A stretch of DNA of 64,000 bases from Mycobacterium sp. 852013-51886_SCH5428379 (GTDB lineage: Bacteria; Actinomycetota; Actinomycetes; Mycobacteriales; Mycobacteriaceae), in contig NZ_LZSU01000017.1 in NCBI RefSeq assembly GCF_001665575.1, positions 62,001 through 126,000 of the forward strand, written 5' to 3'. Of this stretch, positions 15,936-25,488 are shown one piece after another. The notes below the pieces were generated by a model that saw only the letters and a program-made list of their open reading frames with translations, made no database searches and had not been told where the DNA came from. The translations under genes were made by a program, and so were the position numbers. Position 1 is the stretch's first letter. Each line of letters opens with the position of its first letter.

Positions 15936-18675
15936 CACCCAGCTCGCCGCCTTCACCGCTGAGCTGTCCTTCACGCTGGACGACTTCCAGGTCCGGGCGT
16001 GCCAGGCCCTCGAGACCGGCCACGGCGTGCTCGTGTGCGCGCCGACCGGCGCCGGGAAGACGGTCGTGGGGGAGTTCGCGGTCCACCTGGCACTGGCCGC
16101 CGGGACGAAATGCTTCTACACCACACCCATCAAGGCGCTGAGCAACCAGAAGCACGGTGACCTGGTCCGTCGGTACGGACCCGAACGCATCGGTCTGCTC
16201 ACCGGCGATCAGAACATCAACGGCGACGCCGACATCGTGGTCATGACCACCGAAGTGCTTCGCAACATGCTGTACGCGAACTCCCCGGCCCTGCAGGGAC
16301 TTTCGCATGTCGTCATGGACGAGGTGCATTTCCTGGCCGACCGGATGCGCGGTGCGGTCTGGGAAGAGGTGATCCTGCACCTGCCCGACGAGGTACGGCT
16401 GGTCAGCCTCTCGGCGACGGTGAGCAACGCCGAGGAGTTCGGCGGGTGGATCAAGACCGTGCGCGGGGACACCGCAGTGGTGGTCGACGAACACCGGCCG
16501 GTCCCGCTGTGGCAGCACGTGATGGTCGGGAAACGACTGTTCGATCTGTTCGACTACCGCTCCGGTAGAGCCGCACGGGGTGGGCGTGAACTCGTTGTCG
16601 ATCCGGAACTGCTGCGCCACATCTCGCATCGCCGCGAAGCCGACCGGCTGGCCGACTGGCAGCCCCGCGGTCGCGGCAGAGGCGCGCAACGCGGCCGCCC
16701 GACGATGTACCGGCCCCCGGCGCGGCCCGACGTGATCGGCATGCTCAACAACGAGGGCCTGCTGCCCGCCATCACGTTCGTGTTCTCCCGCGCCGGCTGC
16801 GACGCCGCGGTGAAGCAGTGTCTGCGGTCCTCGCTGCGGCTGACCACCGAGGAGGAACGCAAGCGCATCGCCGCGGTGATCGACCGCCGCTGCGCCGATC
16901 TCGATGACAACGACCTCGTCATCCTCGATTACCACCAGTGGCGCGAAGGGCTGCTGCGCGGCCTGGCCGCCCACCACGCGGGCATGCTGCCGGTGTTCCG
17001 CCACACCGTCGAGGAACTGTTCGCCGCCGGTCTGGTCAAAGCCGTATTCGCCACCGAGACACTGGCTCTGGGCATCAATATGCCCGCCCGCACCGTGGTG
17101 CTCGAACGGCTGGTCAAGTTCAACGGCGAACAGCACATGCCGCTGACGCCGGGGGAGTACACCCAGCTCACCGGGCGCGCCGGCCGGCGCGGCATCGATG
17201 TCGAAGGCCACGCCGTGGTGTTGTGGGGTCCGGAGGTGGAACCCACCGAGGTCGCCGGACTGGCGTCGACGCGCACGTTCCCGCTGCGCAGTTCGTTCGC
17301 CCCGTCGTACAACATGACCATCAACCTGGTGCAGCAGATGGGCCCTGCGCAGGCCCGCGAACTCCTCGAGCAGTCGTTCGCGCAGTACCAGGCAGACAGG
17401 TCGGTGGTCGGATTGCGCCGCGGCATCGAACGCGGCGAGAAGGTGCTCGACGAGATCGCGGCGGAACTCGGCGGCCACGACGCCCCGGCACTGGACTATG
17501 CGCGGTTGCGGGCGAAGATCTCCGAACGCGAACGCGCCCAGTCGCGGGCGTCGCGGGTGCAGCGCCGCGCGGCCACAAACGACGCGCTCAGCGCCCTGCG
17601 CCGCGGCGACATCATCACCATCACCCAGGGTCGGCGCGGCGGACTGGCCGTCGTGCTCGAATCGGCCCGCGACACAGACGATCCCCGGCCGTTGGTGCTG
17701 ACCGAACACCGCTGGGCGGGGCGGATCTCGTCGGCCGACTATTCCGGGGCCACCCCTCGCATCGGCACCATGCCGCTGCCCAAACGCGTCGAACACCGCA
17801 ACCCGCGGGTGCGGCGAGATCTGGCCTCGGCGCTGCTGTCGGCGGCCGAGGGGTTGTCCGTGCCCTCGGAGCGGCGCCGGCGCGGACAGCAGGCGCAGGA
17901 GCACGACATCGACCCCGAACTCGTCGCGCTGCGGGAGAAGATGCGCCGCCACCCGGTGCACAACGCCCCTGACCGCGAAGAGTCCGCCCGGCTCGGCGAG
18001 CGGTATCTGCGCATCGAGCGCGACAACGAGCAGATCCGACAGAAGGTGGCCGCCGCGACCAACTCGCTGGCCCGCACCTTCGACCGCATCGTCGTGCTGC
18101 TCGGCGAACGCGGCTTCATCGACACCTCGGGTGAGGTACCCACCGTCACCGACGACGGCCGTCTGCTGGCCCGCATCTACAGCGAGAGCGATCTGCTGGT
18201 GGCCGAATGCCTGCGCGCGCAGGCCTGGGACGGGCTGGATCCCGCCGAGCTGGCCGCCGTGTTGTCCTCGGTGCTGTTCGAGTCACGGGGCGACACGCCC
18301 GGGACACCTGCCGGATCTGAGGCGCCGACGGCGAAGGTGCGACGTGCGCTGGTGGCCACCCGACGGCTGTCGGCGCAGCTGCGTGCCGATGAGCAGCGCC
18401 ACCGCATCGCACCCAGCCGGGACACCGACGACGGCTTCGTCGCCGCGATCTACCGGTGGGCCACCACGGGTGATCTGACCACGGCGCTGGCCGCGTCGGA
18501 CGTCACCGGCAGCGGGGCGCAGCTGTCTGCGGGCGATTTCGTCCGCTGGTGCCGGCAGGTTCTCGACCTGCTCGACCAGGTGCGCAACGCGGCGCCGACA
18601 CCGGGGCTGCGGACCTCCGCGAAACGCGCGATCAACGACATTCGACGTGGCGTCGTCGCAGTTGATGCGGGGTAG
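15919..18675 (+). CDS. helY: DEVH-box ATP-dependent RNA helicase HelY
   Basis: HelY belongs to the Ski2-like superfamily 2 helicases that unwind RNA in decay or processing. The 918-residue protein shows Walker A (APTGAGKT, residues 41-48), the [11 protein letters not shown] motif, DEVH near residue 135, SAT in VSLSATVSN, and the motif VI segment [11 protein letters not shown] helical C-terminal DSHCT-type domain ends the protein. The ATG lies within the last codons of tatC, so the two genes are coupled, as in M. tuberculosis Rv2093c-Rv2092c. Confidence 0.95.
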   Translation: MTNPPDTQLAAFTAELSFTLDDFQVRACQALETGHGVLVCAPTGAGKTVVGEFAVHLALAAGTKCFYTTPIKALSNQKHGDLVRRYGPERIGLLTGDQNINGDADIVVMTTEVLRNMLYANSPALQGLSHVVMDEVHFLADRMRGAVWEEVILHLPDEVRLVSLSATVSNAEEFGGWIKTVRGDTAVVVDEHRPVPLWQHVMVGKRLFDLFDYRSGRAARGGRELVVDPELLRHISHRREADRLADWQPRGRGRGAQRGRPTMYRPPARPDVIGMLNNEGLLPAITFVFSRAGCDAAVKQCLRSSLRLTTEEERKRIAAVIDRRCADLDDNDLVILDYHQWREGLLRGLAAHHAGMLPVFRHTVEELFAAGLVKAVFATETLALGINMPARTVVLERLVKFNGEQHMPLTPGEYTQLTGRAGRRGIDVEGHAVVLWGPEVEPTEVAGLASTRTFPLRSSFAPSYNMTINLVQQMGPAQARELLEQSFAQYQADRSVVGLRRGIERGEKVLDEIAAELGGHDAPALDYARLRAKISERERAQSRASRVQRRAATNDALSALRRGDIITITQGRRGGLAVVLESARDTDDPRPLVLTEHRWAGRISSADYSGATPRIGTMPLPKRVEHRNPRVRRDLASALLSAAEGLSVPSERRRRGQQAQEHDIDPELVALREKMRRHPVHNAPDREESARLGERYLRIERDNEQIRQKVAAATNSLARTFDRIVVLLGERGFIDTSGEVPTVTDDGRLLARIYSESDLLVAECLRAQAWDGLDPAELAAVLSSVLFESRGDTPGTPAGSEAPTAKVRRALVATRRLSAQLRADEQRHRIAPSRDTDDGFVAAIYRWATTGDLTTALAASDVTGSGAQLSAGDFVRWCRQVLDLLDQVRNAAPTPGLRTSAKRAINDIRRGVVAVDAG

Positions 18676-18716
18676 TGTGTGGCCCAGCGAGCCGACCGAG
18701 GATCAAGGGAGAGACG

Positions 18717-19487
18717 ATGAGCGGACCGCAGGGATCTGATCCGAATCAGCCGTGGACCGGTCAGCAGCCGGAAGCCGGTCAGGATCAGCCGGGCGGGGAC
18801 CAGTCGGCTTGGCAGTCGGCGCCCACGGGCGGCGATCAGCCGCCCGCCGACACCTCCTGGCAGCAGCAGCCGCCCGCGTACACGCCGCAGCAGTACGGGC
18901 AGTACCAGCCGACTCAGCAGCAGCCGGCATACCAGCCGTATCCGCAGCAGCCCTACGGTGCGCCCGACCAGTACGGCCAGCCCCAGTACGGGCAGCCGCA
19001 ATACGGTCAACCCCAGTACGGCCAGCCTCAGCAGTACGGGCAGCCGACTCCGCAGTACGGCCAGCCGCCCTACGGGCAGCCCACTCAGCAGTACGGCCAG
19101 CCGGGTCAGTACGGGACGTATCCGCAGCCCGGTTCGGATGACGGCTCCAAGAAGTCCATGAAGGTCATCGGCGGGGTCGTCGCCGCACTGGCCGTCCTCA
19201 TCATCGCCGTCGTCGGCATCCTCGGCTTCGTCACGCCTGGCTTCTTCGTCACCACCAAACTCGACATTGACGCCGCCCAGTCTGGGGTGCAGCAGATCCT
19301 GACCGACGAAGCGAACGGCTACGGCGCCAAGAACGTTCGTGACGTCAGGTGCAACAACGGCGACAGTCCGGTCGTGAAGAAAGGTGAAACCTTCGACTGC
19401 GAGGTCAGCATCGACGGCACCAAGCGCGAGGTCACCGTGACGTTCCAGGACGACGACGGCACCTACGAGGTCGGCCGGCCCCGCTAG
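18717..19487 (+). CDS. QYGQP-repeat membrane protein with DUF4333 domain
   Basis: The 256-residue protein is the positional counterpart of M. tuberculosis Rv2091c. Residues 1-140 are Gln/Pro/Tyr-rich with many QYGQP units; one transmembrane helix follows (about 148-175) and the extracytoplasmic C-terminus of about 80 residues resembles DUF4333, with two cysteines (VRCNNGD, FDCEVS) set up for a disulfide. The ATG has a ribosome site (AAGGGAGAG). Start sites further upstream would overlap helY. Function is unknown; the repeats probably form a flexible cytoplasmic arm. Confidence 0.85.
   Translation: MSGPQGSDPNQPWTGQQPEAGQDQPGGDQSAWQSAPTGGDQPPADTSWQQQPPAYTPQQYGQYQPTQQQPAYQPYPQQPYGAPDQYGQPQYGQPQYGQPQYGQPQQYGQPTPQYGQPPYGQPTQQYGQPGQYGTYPQPGSDDGSKKSMKVIGGVVAALAVLIIAVVGILGFVTPGFFVTTKLDIDAAQSGVQQILTDEANGYGAKNVRDVRCNNGDSPVVKKGETFDCEVSIDGTKREVTVTFQDDDGTYEVGRPR
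18897..19125 (+). repeat. Tandem repeats encoding QYGQP
   Basis: Imperfect 12-15 bp units (cagtacggccagcc and variants) are repeated about ten times in frame and encode [12 protein letters not shown] similar set occurs on the minus strand at 62940-63055. Coding repeats of this kind are prone to copy-number change. Confidence 0.8.
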
Positions 19488-19493
19488 GCGCTG

Positions 19494-20450
19494 TCAGTCC
19501 AACCCGTCGAGAGCCTTCTGCAGCCGTCCCAGTGACGACGTGACCCCGAAGTCGCCGGCCAGTTCGGCGACCTTACGAGGATGCGCTGCGGCCAAGGGCA
19601 ATTCGTCGGTCTTCGTCGACATCTTCACGGGCGCTTCGGTGGCGACCCGCACGACCGGTTCAGCGGCCTCGATGTAGTCCGTTGCGGCCAGCAGTTTCTT
19701 TCGATAGGCCTTGGACATCTTGGACTTCGGGTCCTGGGCGGCCGCGACGATCGCCTCGAGCGAGCCGAACTGGCCCAGCAGGGTGGCGGCGGTCTTCTCG
19801 CCGATGCCGGGCACCCCGGGCAGGCCGTCGGAGGGGTCACCGCGCATCAGCGCCAGCTCGGCGTAGGCCGCACCGGCCCGATCCTTGGGCACCGCATACT
19901 GTTCGGCGACCTCGGCCGGTCCGAACAGCGTCGCCTTGCTCATCCCGCGACCCAGGTACAGCACCCGCACGGCGACCGGATCGTCGGCGACGACCTGCAG
20001 CATGTCGCGATCGCCGCTGACCACGATGACCGGGTCCCGCTTCTCCGCGGCGGCCAGCGTGCCGAGCACGTCGTCGGCCTCGTATCCCGGCGCACCGGCA
20101 TGCGCGATGCCATAGGCGTCCAGCATCGCCATGATCATGTCGACCTGCGGGGTCAGCTCGTCGGGCACCTCTTCGACGTCGGTGCCCTCAGGGTGGGGTT
20201 CGGCGACACGATGCGCCTTGTACGACGGGATCAGGTCGACGCGCCACTGCGGGCGCCAGTCGTCGTCCCGGCACACCACCAGCCGGCCGGGCCGCTCCCG
20301 TGCGATGAGCATCGCGACCGTGTCGAGGAAACCGCGCAGCGCGTTGACCGGACGGCCGTCCGGCGCCGTGATCGACGACGGCAGCGCGAAGTAGGAGCGA
20401 AACCACATGCTGGCGCCGTCGAGAAGCAGCAGGGGAGAGCGGGCTGACAC
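19494..20450 (-). CDS. 5'-3' exonuclease (PolA N-terminal-like)
   Basis: The 318-residue protein resembles the N-terminal 5'-nuclease domain of DNA polymerase I as a stand-alone enzyme (the Rv2090 type). Acidic metal-binding motifs are present: [25 protein letters not shown] and [11 protein letters not shown]. The helix-hairpin-helix region [22 protein letters not shown] binds the DNA duplex behind the flap. It would remove RNA primers or flaps in replication and repair. It is convergent with the DUF4333 gene (6 bp apart) and divergent from pepE, with only 23 bp between the start codons. Its GTG start lies 6 bp after a TACTGT -10 hexamer. Confidence 0.92.
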   Translation of the reverse strand: MSARSPLLLLDGASMWFRSYFALPSSITAPDGRPVNALRGFLDTVAMLIARERPGRLVVCRDDDWRPQWRVDLIPSYKAHRVAEPHPEGTDVEEVPDELTPQVDMIMAMLDAYGIAHAGAPGYEADDVLGTLAAAEKRDPVIVVSGDRDMLQVVADDPVAVRVLYLGRGMSKATLFGPAEVAEQYAVPKDRAGAAYAELALMRGDPSDGLPGVPGIGEKTAATLLGQFGSLEAIVAAAQDPKSKMSKAYRKKLLAATDYIEAAEPVVRVATEAPVKMSTKTDELPLAAAHPRKVAELAGDFGVTSSLGRLQKALDGLD

Positions 20451-20456
20451 GAGTCG

Positions 20457-20466
20457 ACAGTAGCCT
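20457..20466. promoter_or_regulatory. Overlapping back-to-back -10 elements (exonuclease / pepE)
   Basis: Plus strand: TAGCCT (20461-20466), 7 bp before the pepE ATG. Minus strand: TACTGT (20462-20457), 6 bp before the exonuclease GTG. The two hexamers share bases 20461-20462, so both genes would be leaderless and RNA polymerase could not use both at once. Confidence 0.5.
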
Positions 20467-20473
20467 GGTCGCC

Positions 20474-21616
20474 ATGACCGGCAGCCGCTTTGACACCGAC
20501 GTGTACGCCCGACGCCTGCGCAGCGCCGCCACCGCGGCCGGTGAGGCCGGACTGGCCGGCCTGGTCATCACGCCCGGCTACGACCTGCGCTACCTCGTGG
20601 GCTCGCGCGCCCAGACCTTCGAGCGGCTCACCGCCCTGGTGCTGCCCGCCGACGGCCCGGCGACCGTGGTCGTGCCCCGCCTCGAGCTGGCGGCGCTGGG
20701 GCACTCCGCGGTCACCGAACTGGGTCTGGCGGTACAGGATTGGGTGGACGGGCAGAACCCGTATGCGTTGGTGGCCGAAGCACTCGGGGGTGCGCCCGCG
20801 CGGGTCGCGGTAACCGACGCGATGCCCGCGCTGCATCTGCTGCCGCTGGCCGGTGTCCTCGGCGAGGTACCGGTCCTGGCGACCGACGTGCTGCGGCAGC
20901 TGCGGATGCGCAAGGACGCCGCCGAGATCGACGCGCTGCGCAAGGCCGGCGCGGCCATCGACCGCGTGCACGAGCGGGTGCCCGGCTTCCTGGTCGCCGG
21001 CCGTACGGAGGCCGACGTCGCCGCGGACATCGCCGAAGCCATTGTCGCCGAGGGCCATTCGGAGGTGGCGTTCATCATCGTCGGATCGGGTCCGCACGGG
21101 GCCGATCCGCACCACGAGTGCTCGGACCGCGAACTACGCGCCGGCGATGTGGTCGTCGTCGATATCGGCGGACCCTACGAACCGGGCTACAACTCCGACT
21201 GCACCCGCACCTATGTCCTCGGTGAACCCGATCCGGAGATCGCGCGCCGCTACGCGGTGCTGCAGCGCGCCCAGCAGGCCGCGGTGGCGACGGTCAGGCC
21301 CGGGGTCACCGCCGAACAGGTCGACGCCGCCGCACGGGACGTGCTGGCCGAGGCGGGCCTGGCCGAGGCGTTCGTGCACCGCACCGGACATGGCATCGGC
21401 CTGTCGGTGCACGAGGAGCCGTACATCGTCGCGGGCAACGATCTGCCGCTGGAGCCGGGGATGGCGTTCAGCGTGGAGCCCGGCATCTATTTCTCCGGCG
21501 AGTGGGGCGCGCGGATCGAGGACATCGTGATCGTCACCGAGGACGGTGCCGAACCGGTCAACCACCGGCCGCACGATCTGGTGGTGGTGCCGGCGGGTCC
21601 GGCCGCGACGGCGTGA
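20474..21616 (+). CDS. pepE: M24-family Xaa-Pro aminopeptidase-like PepE
   Basis: This is a cytosolic metallopeptidase of the pita-bread fold. Of its 380 residues, the first 150 form the creatinase-type N-terminal domain. The catalytic domain carries the five metal ligands: Asp in [16 protein letters not shown] (two), His in [12 protein letters not shown], Glu in FSVEPGIYF and Glu in ARIEDIV. The length and position (next to the exonuclease) match Rv2089c pepE. It should cleave N-terminal residues before proline. The start is preceded by a -10 hexamer and no ribosome site. Confidence 0.93.
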   Translation: MTGSRFDTDVYARRLRSAATAAGEAGLAGLVITPGYDLRYLVGSRAQTFERLTALVLPADGPATVVVPRLELAALGHSAVTELGLAVQDWVDGQNPYALVAEALGGAPARVAVTDAMPALHLLPLAGVLGEVPVLATDVLRQLRMRKDAAEIDALRKAGAAIDRVHERVPGFLVAGRTEADVAADIAEAIVAEGHSEVAFIIVGSGPHGADPHHECSDRELRAGDVVVVDIGGPYEPGYNSDCTRTYVLGEPDPEIARRYAVLQRAQQAAVATVRPGVTAEQVDAAARDVLAEAGLAEAFVHRTGHGIGLSVHEEPYIVAGNDLPLEPGMAFSVEPGIYFSGEWGARIEDIVIVTEDGAEPVNHRPHDLVVVPAGPAATA

Positions 21617-21619
21617 CTG

Positions 21620-22045
21620 TCAGTCGTCGCCGCGGTCCAGCAGCGACGAGGCGCCGAGCACACGTTCGACGCGCACCTCGATCACCACGCGCTGCGGGTT
21701 GACCCGCGGGGTGCGGTAGCGCTGGGCGTAGCGCAGTTCGGCGTCGCGCACGGCGTCCGGATCGCTGTTGACCGTCGATGTGCCCTCCAGCGACAGCCAG
21801 CGGGCGCCGTCGACCTGGCTGAGCACCGCGACGCCGCGCTGGTCGGCGTTGACGGCCTTCTGCGAGCCGCCGGTGGTGATCACCCGGGCGATGTGGGTCT
21901 TCGGATCGAAGGTGAAGCCGACGGCGACCACGTGCGGTGAATTGTCTGAGCGCAGCGTGGTGAGCATGGCCAGGTGGCGTTCGGTGAGGAACGCCAGCGC
22001 GTCGCTGGTGAGCCGGGTGGTGGCCCTGCGGCCGGAACTAGCCAT
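21620..22045 (-). CDS. F420-dependent PPOX-family reductase, biliverdin-reductase-like
   Basis: This 141-residue split-beta-barrel protein of the pyridoxamine-oxidase-like (PPOX) class matches the size and neighbourhood of Rv2074, an F420H2-dependent biliverdin reductase. Typical features are [26 protein letters not shown], the central [14 protein letters not shown] strand and LEGTSTVN. It likely acts as a dimer that binds F420. It is divergent from the SDR gene with 35 bp between, and convergent with pepE, whose stop lies 4 bp away. Confidence 0.85.
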   Translation of the reverse strand: MASSGRRATTRLTSDALAFLTERHLAMLTTLRSDNSPHVVAVGFTFDPKTHIARVITTGGSQKAVNADQRGVAVLSQVDGARWLSLEGTSTVNSDPDAVRDAELRYAQRYRTPRVNPQRVVIEVRVERVLGASSLLDRGDD

Positions 22046-22053
22046 CGGAGCCC

Positions 22054-22073
22054 ACGCTAGCGCAGGACATAAT
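22054..22073. promoter_or_regulatory. Divergent -10 elements (PPOX gene / SDR gene)
   Basis: Plus strand: CATAAT (22068-22073), 7 bp before the SDR GTG at 22081. Minus strand: TAGCGT (22059-22054), 8 bp before the PPOX ATG at 22045. Both fit leaderless initiation in a 35-bp divergent gap. Confidence 0.45.
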
Positions 22074-22080
22074 CACAGCC

Positions 22081-22827
22081 GTGGAGGACACGGGCGGGTT
22101 GGTGGTGATCTTCGGTGGACGCAGCGAGATCGGCGTCGAAGTGGCGACACGGCTGGCGCAAGGCGCGACCGTCGTCCTTGCGGCGCGCGGCGCCGACCGG
22201 CTCGACGAGCAGGTGCGTGCGGTGCGGGCGGCGGGCGCCGCGGCAGTGCACACGACGGAGTTCGACGCCGACGACCTGACCTCTCATGCGCCGCTGGTCG
22301 CCCGGTTGATCGCCGAGCACGGCCCGATCCGCACGGCGGTGCTGGCGTTCGGCATCCTCGGCGACCAGGCCCGGTCCGAACGGGACGCCGCGCACGCCGC
22401 GGCCGTGGTGCATACCGACTACGTCGCGCAGGTGAGCCTGCTGACGGTGCTCGCGGCAGCCATGCGGGAGGCGGGCTCCGGGTCGATCGTCGTGTTCTCG
22501 TCGGTGGCCGGTGCGCGGGTGCGCCGGGCGAACTACGTCTACGGATCGGCCAAGGCGGGACTGGACGGGTTCGCCAACGGGCTGGCCGACGCCCTGCACG
22601 GCTCCGGGGTGCACCTGCTGATCGTGCGGCCGGGTTTCGTGATCGGCCGGATGACCGCGGGGATGGACCCGGCACCGCTGTCGAGCACGCCCGCCCAGGT
22701 CGCCGACGCGACGGTGCGGGCGCTGCGCCGAGGCCGCGCCGCGGTGTGGGTGCCCTCGACGCTGGCTGCGCTGGTGGCGGTGATGCGGCTGCTGCCGCGG
22801 TCGGTGTGGCGCAGGATGCCGCGATGA
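22081..22827 (+). CDS. Short-chain dehydrogenase/reductase
   Basis: The 248-residue protein has a Rossmann fold and is the positional counterpart of Rv2073c. The nucleotide site is VVIFGGRSEIGVEVA (the GxxxGxG region is slightly altered to GGRSEIG). The catalytic residues appear as Ser in VVFSSVAG and the YGSAK (Y-x3-K) motif. The C-terminus (RLLPRSVWRRMPR) is basic, as in a subgroup acting on lipid-linked or membrane substrates such as decaprenyl-phosphate sugars; that is inference. The cobL ATG overlaps its stop by 4 bp, so it leads the cobLMK operon. Confidence 0.9.
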   Translation: MEDTGGLVVIFGGRSEIGVEVATRLAQGATVVLAARGADRLDEQVRAVRAAGAAAVHTTEFDADDLTSHAPLVARLIAEHGPIRTAVLAFGILGDQARSERDAAHAAAVVHTDYVAQVSLLTVLAAAMREAGSGSIVVFSSVAGARVRRANYVYGSAKAGLDGFANGLADALHGSGVHLLIVRPGFVIGRMTAGMDPAPLSSTPAQVADATVRALRRGRAAVWVPSTLAALVAVMRLLPRSVWRRMPR

Positions 22828-24011
22828 CGCGCGTGGTGGTCGTCGGGATCGGCGCCGACGGGATGGCCGGGCTCACGCCCGCCGCGTCGGCCGAGCTGCG
22901 GGGCGCCTCGGTGGTCTACGGGTCGGCCCGCCAACTCGCCCTGCTCGACGATTCGGTGCGGGCAGAGCGGCGGGAGTGGCCGAGCCCGCTGATGGATGCG
23001 CTGCACGCCTTGCGCGACGCCGAGCACGATGTGCACATCGTGGCCAGCGGTGACCCGCTGCTGCACGGGATCGGCGCCTCGGCCATCCGGGTGCTCGGCG
23101 CCGACCGCGTCACCGTCCTACCGCACGTGTCGTCGGTGACGTTGGCGTGCGCGCGGCTCGGCTGGGCGGTGCAGGACACCGAGGTGATCAGTCTGGTGAC
23201 CGCACCCGAACACACCGGGGTGCGCCGCGGCGGCCGGGCCGTCGTCCTGTCCCGCGACGCCTCGACCCCAGCGGCGCTGGCGCGGCTGCTCACCCAGCAC
23301 GGCCGCGGCGATTCGGAACTGACGGTGCTCGAGCAGCTCGGCGGACCGGCCGAACGCCGGCGCGACGCCACCGCCCGCGCCTGGGCCGCCGACCCGCCCC
23401 GCGATGTCGACGCCCTCAACGTCGTTGCGGTGCGGTATCTACCCGACGAGGCGCGGGTGTCCACACTGCCCGACGACGCGTTCGCCCACGACGGTCAGCT
23501 CACCAAACAGTCGATGCGGGCGGTGACGCTGGCCGCCCTCGACCCGCGTCCCGGCGAGGTGCTCTGGGATGTGGGCGCCGGCTCGGGCAGCGTGGCGATC
23601 GAGTGGTGTCGCACTGCAAGCGGCTGTCGCGCGGTGGCTTTCGAACGCGACGACGTCCGCCGTCGCCGGATCGCCGAGAACGTCGCCGCGCACGGGGTCC
23701 GGGTGGACGTGCGGGGTGCGGCTCCCGACGCGTTCGACGCCCCCGGCATCCCGGCGCCGTCGGCGATCTTCGTCGGCGGCGGCCTCACCGGCGCCGGTCT
23801 GCTCGACTCTTGCTTCGACCGGCTGCCCTCCGGCGGGCGGCTGGTCGCCAACGTCGTCACGGCGGAGTCCGAAGCGGTTCTGGTGCAATGGCATACGAAG
23901 AGGGGTGGCGAACTTCGGCGGTTCCAGCACTACCGGGGTGAACCGGTCGGGCGGTTCACCGGATGGCGGCCGGCGATGCCGGTGACCCAGTGGGCGGTGG
24001 TCAAGCCGTGA
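22824..24011 (+). CDS. cobL: Precorrin-6Y C5,15-methyltransferase (decarboxylating) CobL
   Basis: CobL methylates precorrin-6B at C5 and C15 and removes the acetate carboxyl in the aerobic cobalamin route, giving precorrin-8. The 395-residue protein has a CbiE-like N-terminal domain (about 1-200; VVVGIGADGMAGL and the SGDPLLHGIG loop) and a CbiT-like C-terminal domain (about 205-395; SAM motif VGAGSGSVAIEW). The ATGA overlap with the SDR fixes the start; the frame is open much further upstream but only across other genes. It overlaps cobM by 4 bp. Confidence 0.95.
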   Translation: MTRVVVVGIGADGMAGLTPAASAELRGASVVYGSARQLALLDDSVRAERREWPSPLMDALHALRDAEHDVHIVASGDPLLHGIGASAIRVLGADRVTVLPHVSSVTLACARLGWAVQDTEVISLVTAPEHTGVRRGGRAVVLSRDASTPAALARLLTQHGRGDSELTVLEQLGGPAERRRDATARAWAADPPRDVDALNVVAVRYLPDEARVSTLPDDAFAHDGQLTKQSMRAVTLAALDPRPGEVLWDVGAGSGSVAIEWCRTASGCRAVAFERDDVRRRRIAENVAAHGVRVDVRGAAPDAFDAPGIPAPSAIFVGGGLTGAGLLDSCFDRLPSGGRLVANVVTAESEAVLVQWHTKRGGELRRFQHYRGEPVGRFTGWRPAMPVTQWAVVKP

Positions 24012-24763
24012 CCGTGTACTTCATCGGTGCCGGACCCGGCGCGGCGGATCTGATCACCGTCCGCGGCCAACGGCTCCTGCAGCGCTGCCCGGTGTGCCTG
24101 TACGCGGGCTCGATCATGCCCGACGACCTGCTCGCGCTGTGCCCGCCCGACGCGCGCGTGGTGGACACCGGCCCGCTGAACCTCGACCAGATCGTCGACG
24201 AACTCGCGCGGGCGCACGCCGCCGGACAGGACGTGGCGCGGCTGCACTCCGGCGACCCCGCCATCTACAGCGCACTCGCCGAGCAGTGCCGCCGCCTCGA
24301 CCTGCTGGGGATCGACTACGAGGTGGTCCCCGGGGTGCCGGCGTTCGCCGCCGCCGCGGCCGCACTCGGCCGGGAACTCACCGTGCCCGGTGTCGCTCAG
24401 ACGGTCACGCTGTCCCGTGTCGCGACCCTGTCGACGGCGATGCCGCCGGGTGAGGATCTCGCCACGCTGTCCGCGCCGGGTGCGACCCTGGTGCTGCATC
24501 TGGCCGCCGCGCAGATCGACGCGATCGTGCCGCAGCTGCTCGACGGCGGCTACCGACCCGAAACCCCCTGTGCGGTGGTGGCATTCGCAAGTTGGCCGCA
24601 GGAGGTGGTGTTGCGCGGCACGCTGGCCGACATCGCGGAGCAGATGCACGGGGCGGGGGTGACCCGCACGGCGGTGATCGTGGTGGGCGACGTGTTGGCC
24701 GCCAATGCCTTCACCGACAGCTACCTCTACTCACCGGACCGGGTCCGGCGCGGCAGGCACTGA
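24008..24763 (+). CDS. cobM: Precorrin-4 C11-methyltransferase CobM
   Basis: The 251-residue SAM-dependent tetrapyrrole methylase converts precorrin-4 to precorrin-5. It shows the family motifs YFIGAGPGAADLITVRG at the N-terminus and LHSGDPAIYSALAEQ around residue 80, and a C-terminal AVIVVGDVL. The GTG start overlaps the cobL stop (GTGA); an upstream ATG at 23963 would extend into cobL and is unlikely. The stop overlaps the cobK ATG by one base. Confidence 0.95.
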   Translation: MTVYFIGAGPGAADLITVRGQRLLQRCPVCLYAGSIMPDDLLALCPPDARVVDTGPLNLDQIVDELARAHAAGQDVARLHSGDPAIYSALAEQCRRLDLLGIDYEVVPGVPAFAAAAAALGRELTVPGVAQTVTLSRVATLSTAMPPGEDLATLSAPGATLVLHLAAAQIDAIVPQLLDGGYRPETPCAVVAFASWPQEVVLRGTLADIAEQMHGAGVTRTAVIVVGDVLAANAFTDSYLYSPDRVRRGRH

Positions 24764-25488
24764 TGCGGATCCTGCTGCTCGGCGGCACCGCTGAGGCCCG
24801 GGCGCTCGCCGCGGAACTGCACCCGCAGGTGACGGTGATCAGTTCGCTCGCCGGGCGCGTCCCGCATCCCGCTCTGCCCGTCGGCGAGGTGCGGATCGGC
24901 GGATTCGGCGGCGTCGACGGGCTGTGCCGGTGGCTCACCGAGACACCGGTCGACGCCGTCGTCGACGCGACGCACCCGTTCGCGGCGACCATCACCGCGA
25001 ACGCCGCCGAGGCCTGCGCCCGGCTCCGGCTGCCGCATCTGGTGCTGGCCCGGCCCGCGTGGCCGACCGGCGACGCGATCGTCGTCGGTTCCGACCGCGA
25101 CGCCGCCGACGTCGTGACCCGCGAGGGTTTCGGGCGGGTCTTTCTCACCACGGGCCGAAGCGGCACCGCGGCCTTCCGCACGGTCGACGCCTGGTTCCTC
25201 ATCCGTGCGGTGACCGCACCGGACGCCGGCACCCTGCCCGATCGTCACGAACTGCTGCTCTCGCGGGGACCGTACGACTATGCGGGGGAGCGGGAGCTGT
25301 TGTCCGACAGGCGGATCGATGCGCTGGTGACCAAGAACAGCGGCGGGGCCATGACCCGCCCCAAACTCGACGCCGCTGCCGATCTGGGCGTGCCGGTGGT
25401 GATGGTGGACCGCCCGTCCCTACCCTCGGGCGTACGGACGGCCGGCACGGTGGCCGACGCCGCGGTATGGGTCAGCTCGCTGGGGTGA
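24763..25488 (+). CDS. cobK: Precorrin-6A reductase CobK
   Basis: CobK reduces precorrin-6A to precorrin-6B with NADPH. The 241 residues contain the N-terminal LLLGGTAEARALA loop, DATHPFAATITANA, FLTTGRSG and the late TKNSGGAMTRPKLDAA segment, all typical of CobK/CbiJ. TGATG joins it to cobM. Its last 17 bp overlap the end of the convergent kinase-like gene. Confidence 0.95.
   Translation: MRILLLGGTAEARALAAELHPQVTVISSLAGRVPHPALPVGEVRIGGFGGVDGLCRWLTETPVDAVVDATHPFAATITANAAEACARLRLPHLVLARPAWPTGDAIVVGSDRDAADVVTREGFGRVFLTTGRSGTAAFRTVDAWFLIRAVTAPDAGTLPDRHELLLSRGPYDYAGERELLSDRRIDALVTKNSGGAMTRPKLDAAADLGVPVVMVDRPSLPSGVRTAGTVADAAVWVSSLG

Noticed and set aside
15751..17961. 736-codon minus-strand frame opposite helY
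   Set aside because: Low-complexity shadow of helY; no start signal and no domain.
18897..19125. Possible CRISPR array
   Set aside because: The repeats are in-frame 12-15 bp coding units without spacers and lie inside a gene.
21768..22823. Upstream extension of the cobL frame across the PPOX and SDR genes
   Set aside because: The extension crosses a complete SDR gene; the ATGA overlap at 22824 is the natural start.
23963..24007. Alternative cobM start at ATG 23963
   Set aside because: It adds 15 unrelated residues inside cobL; GTG 24008 gives the family N-terminus and the usual 4-bp overlap.
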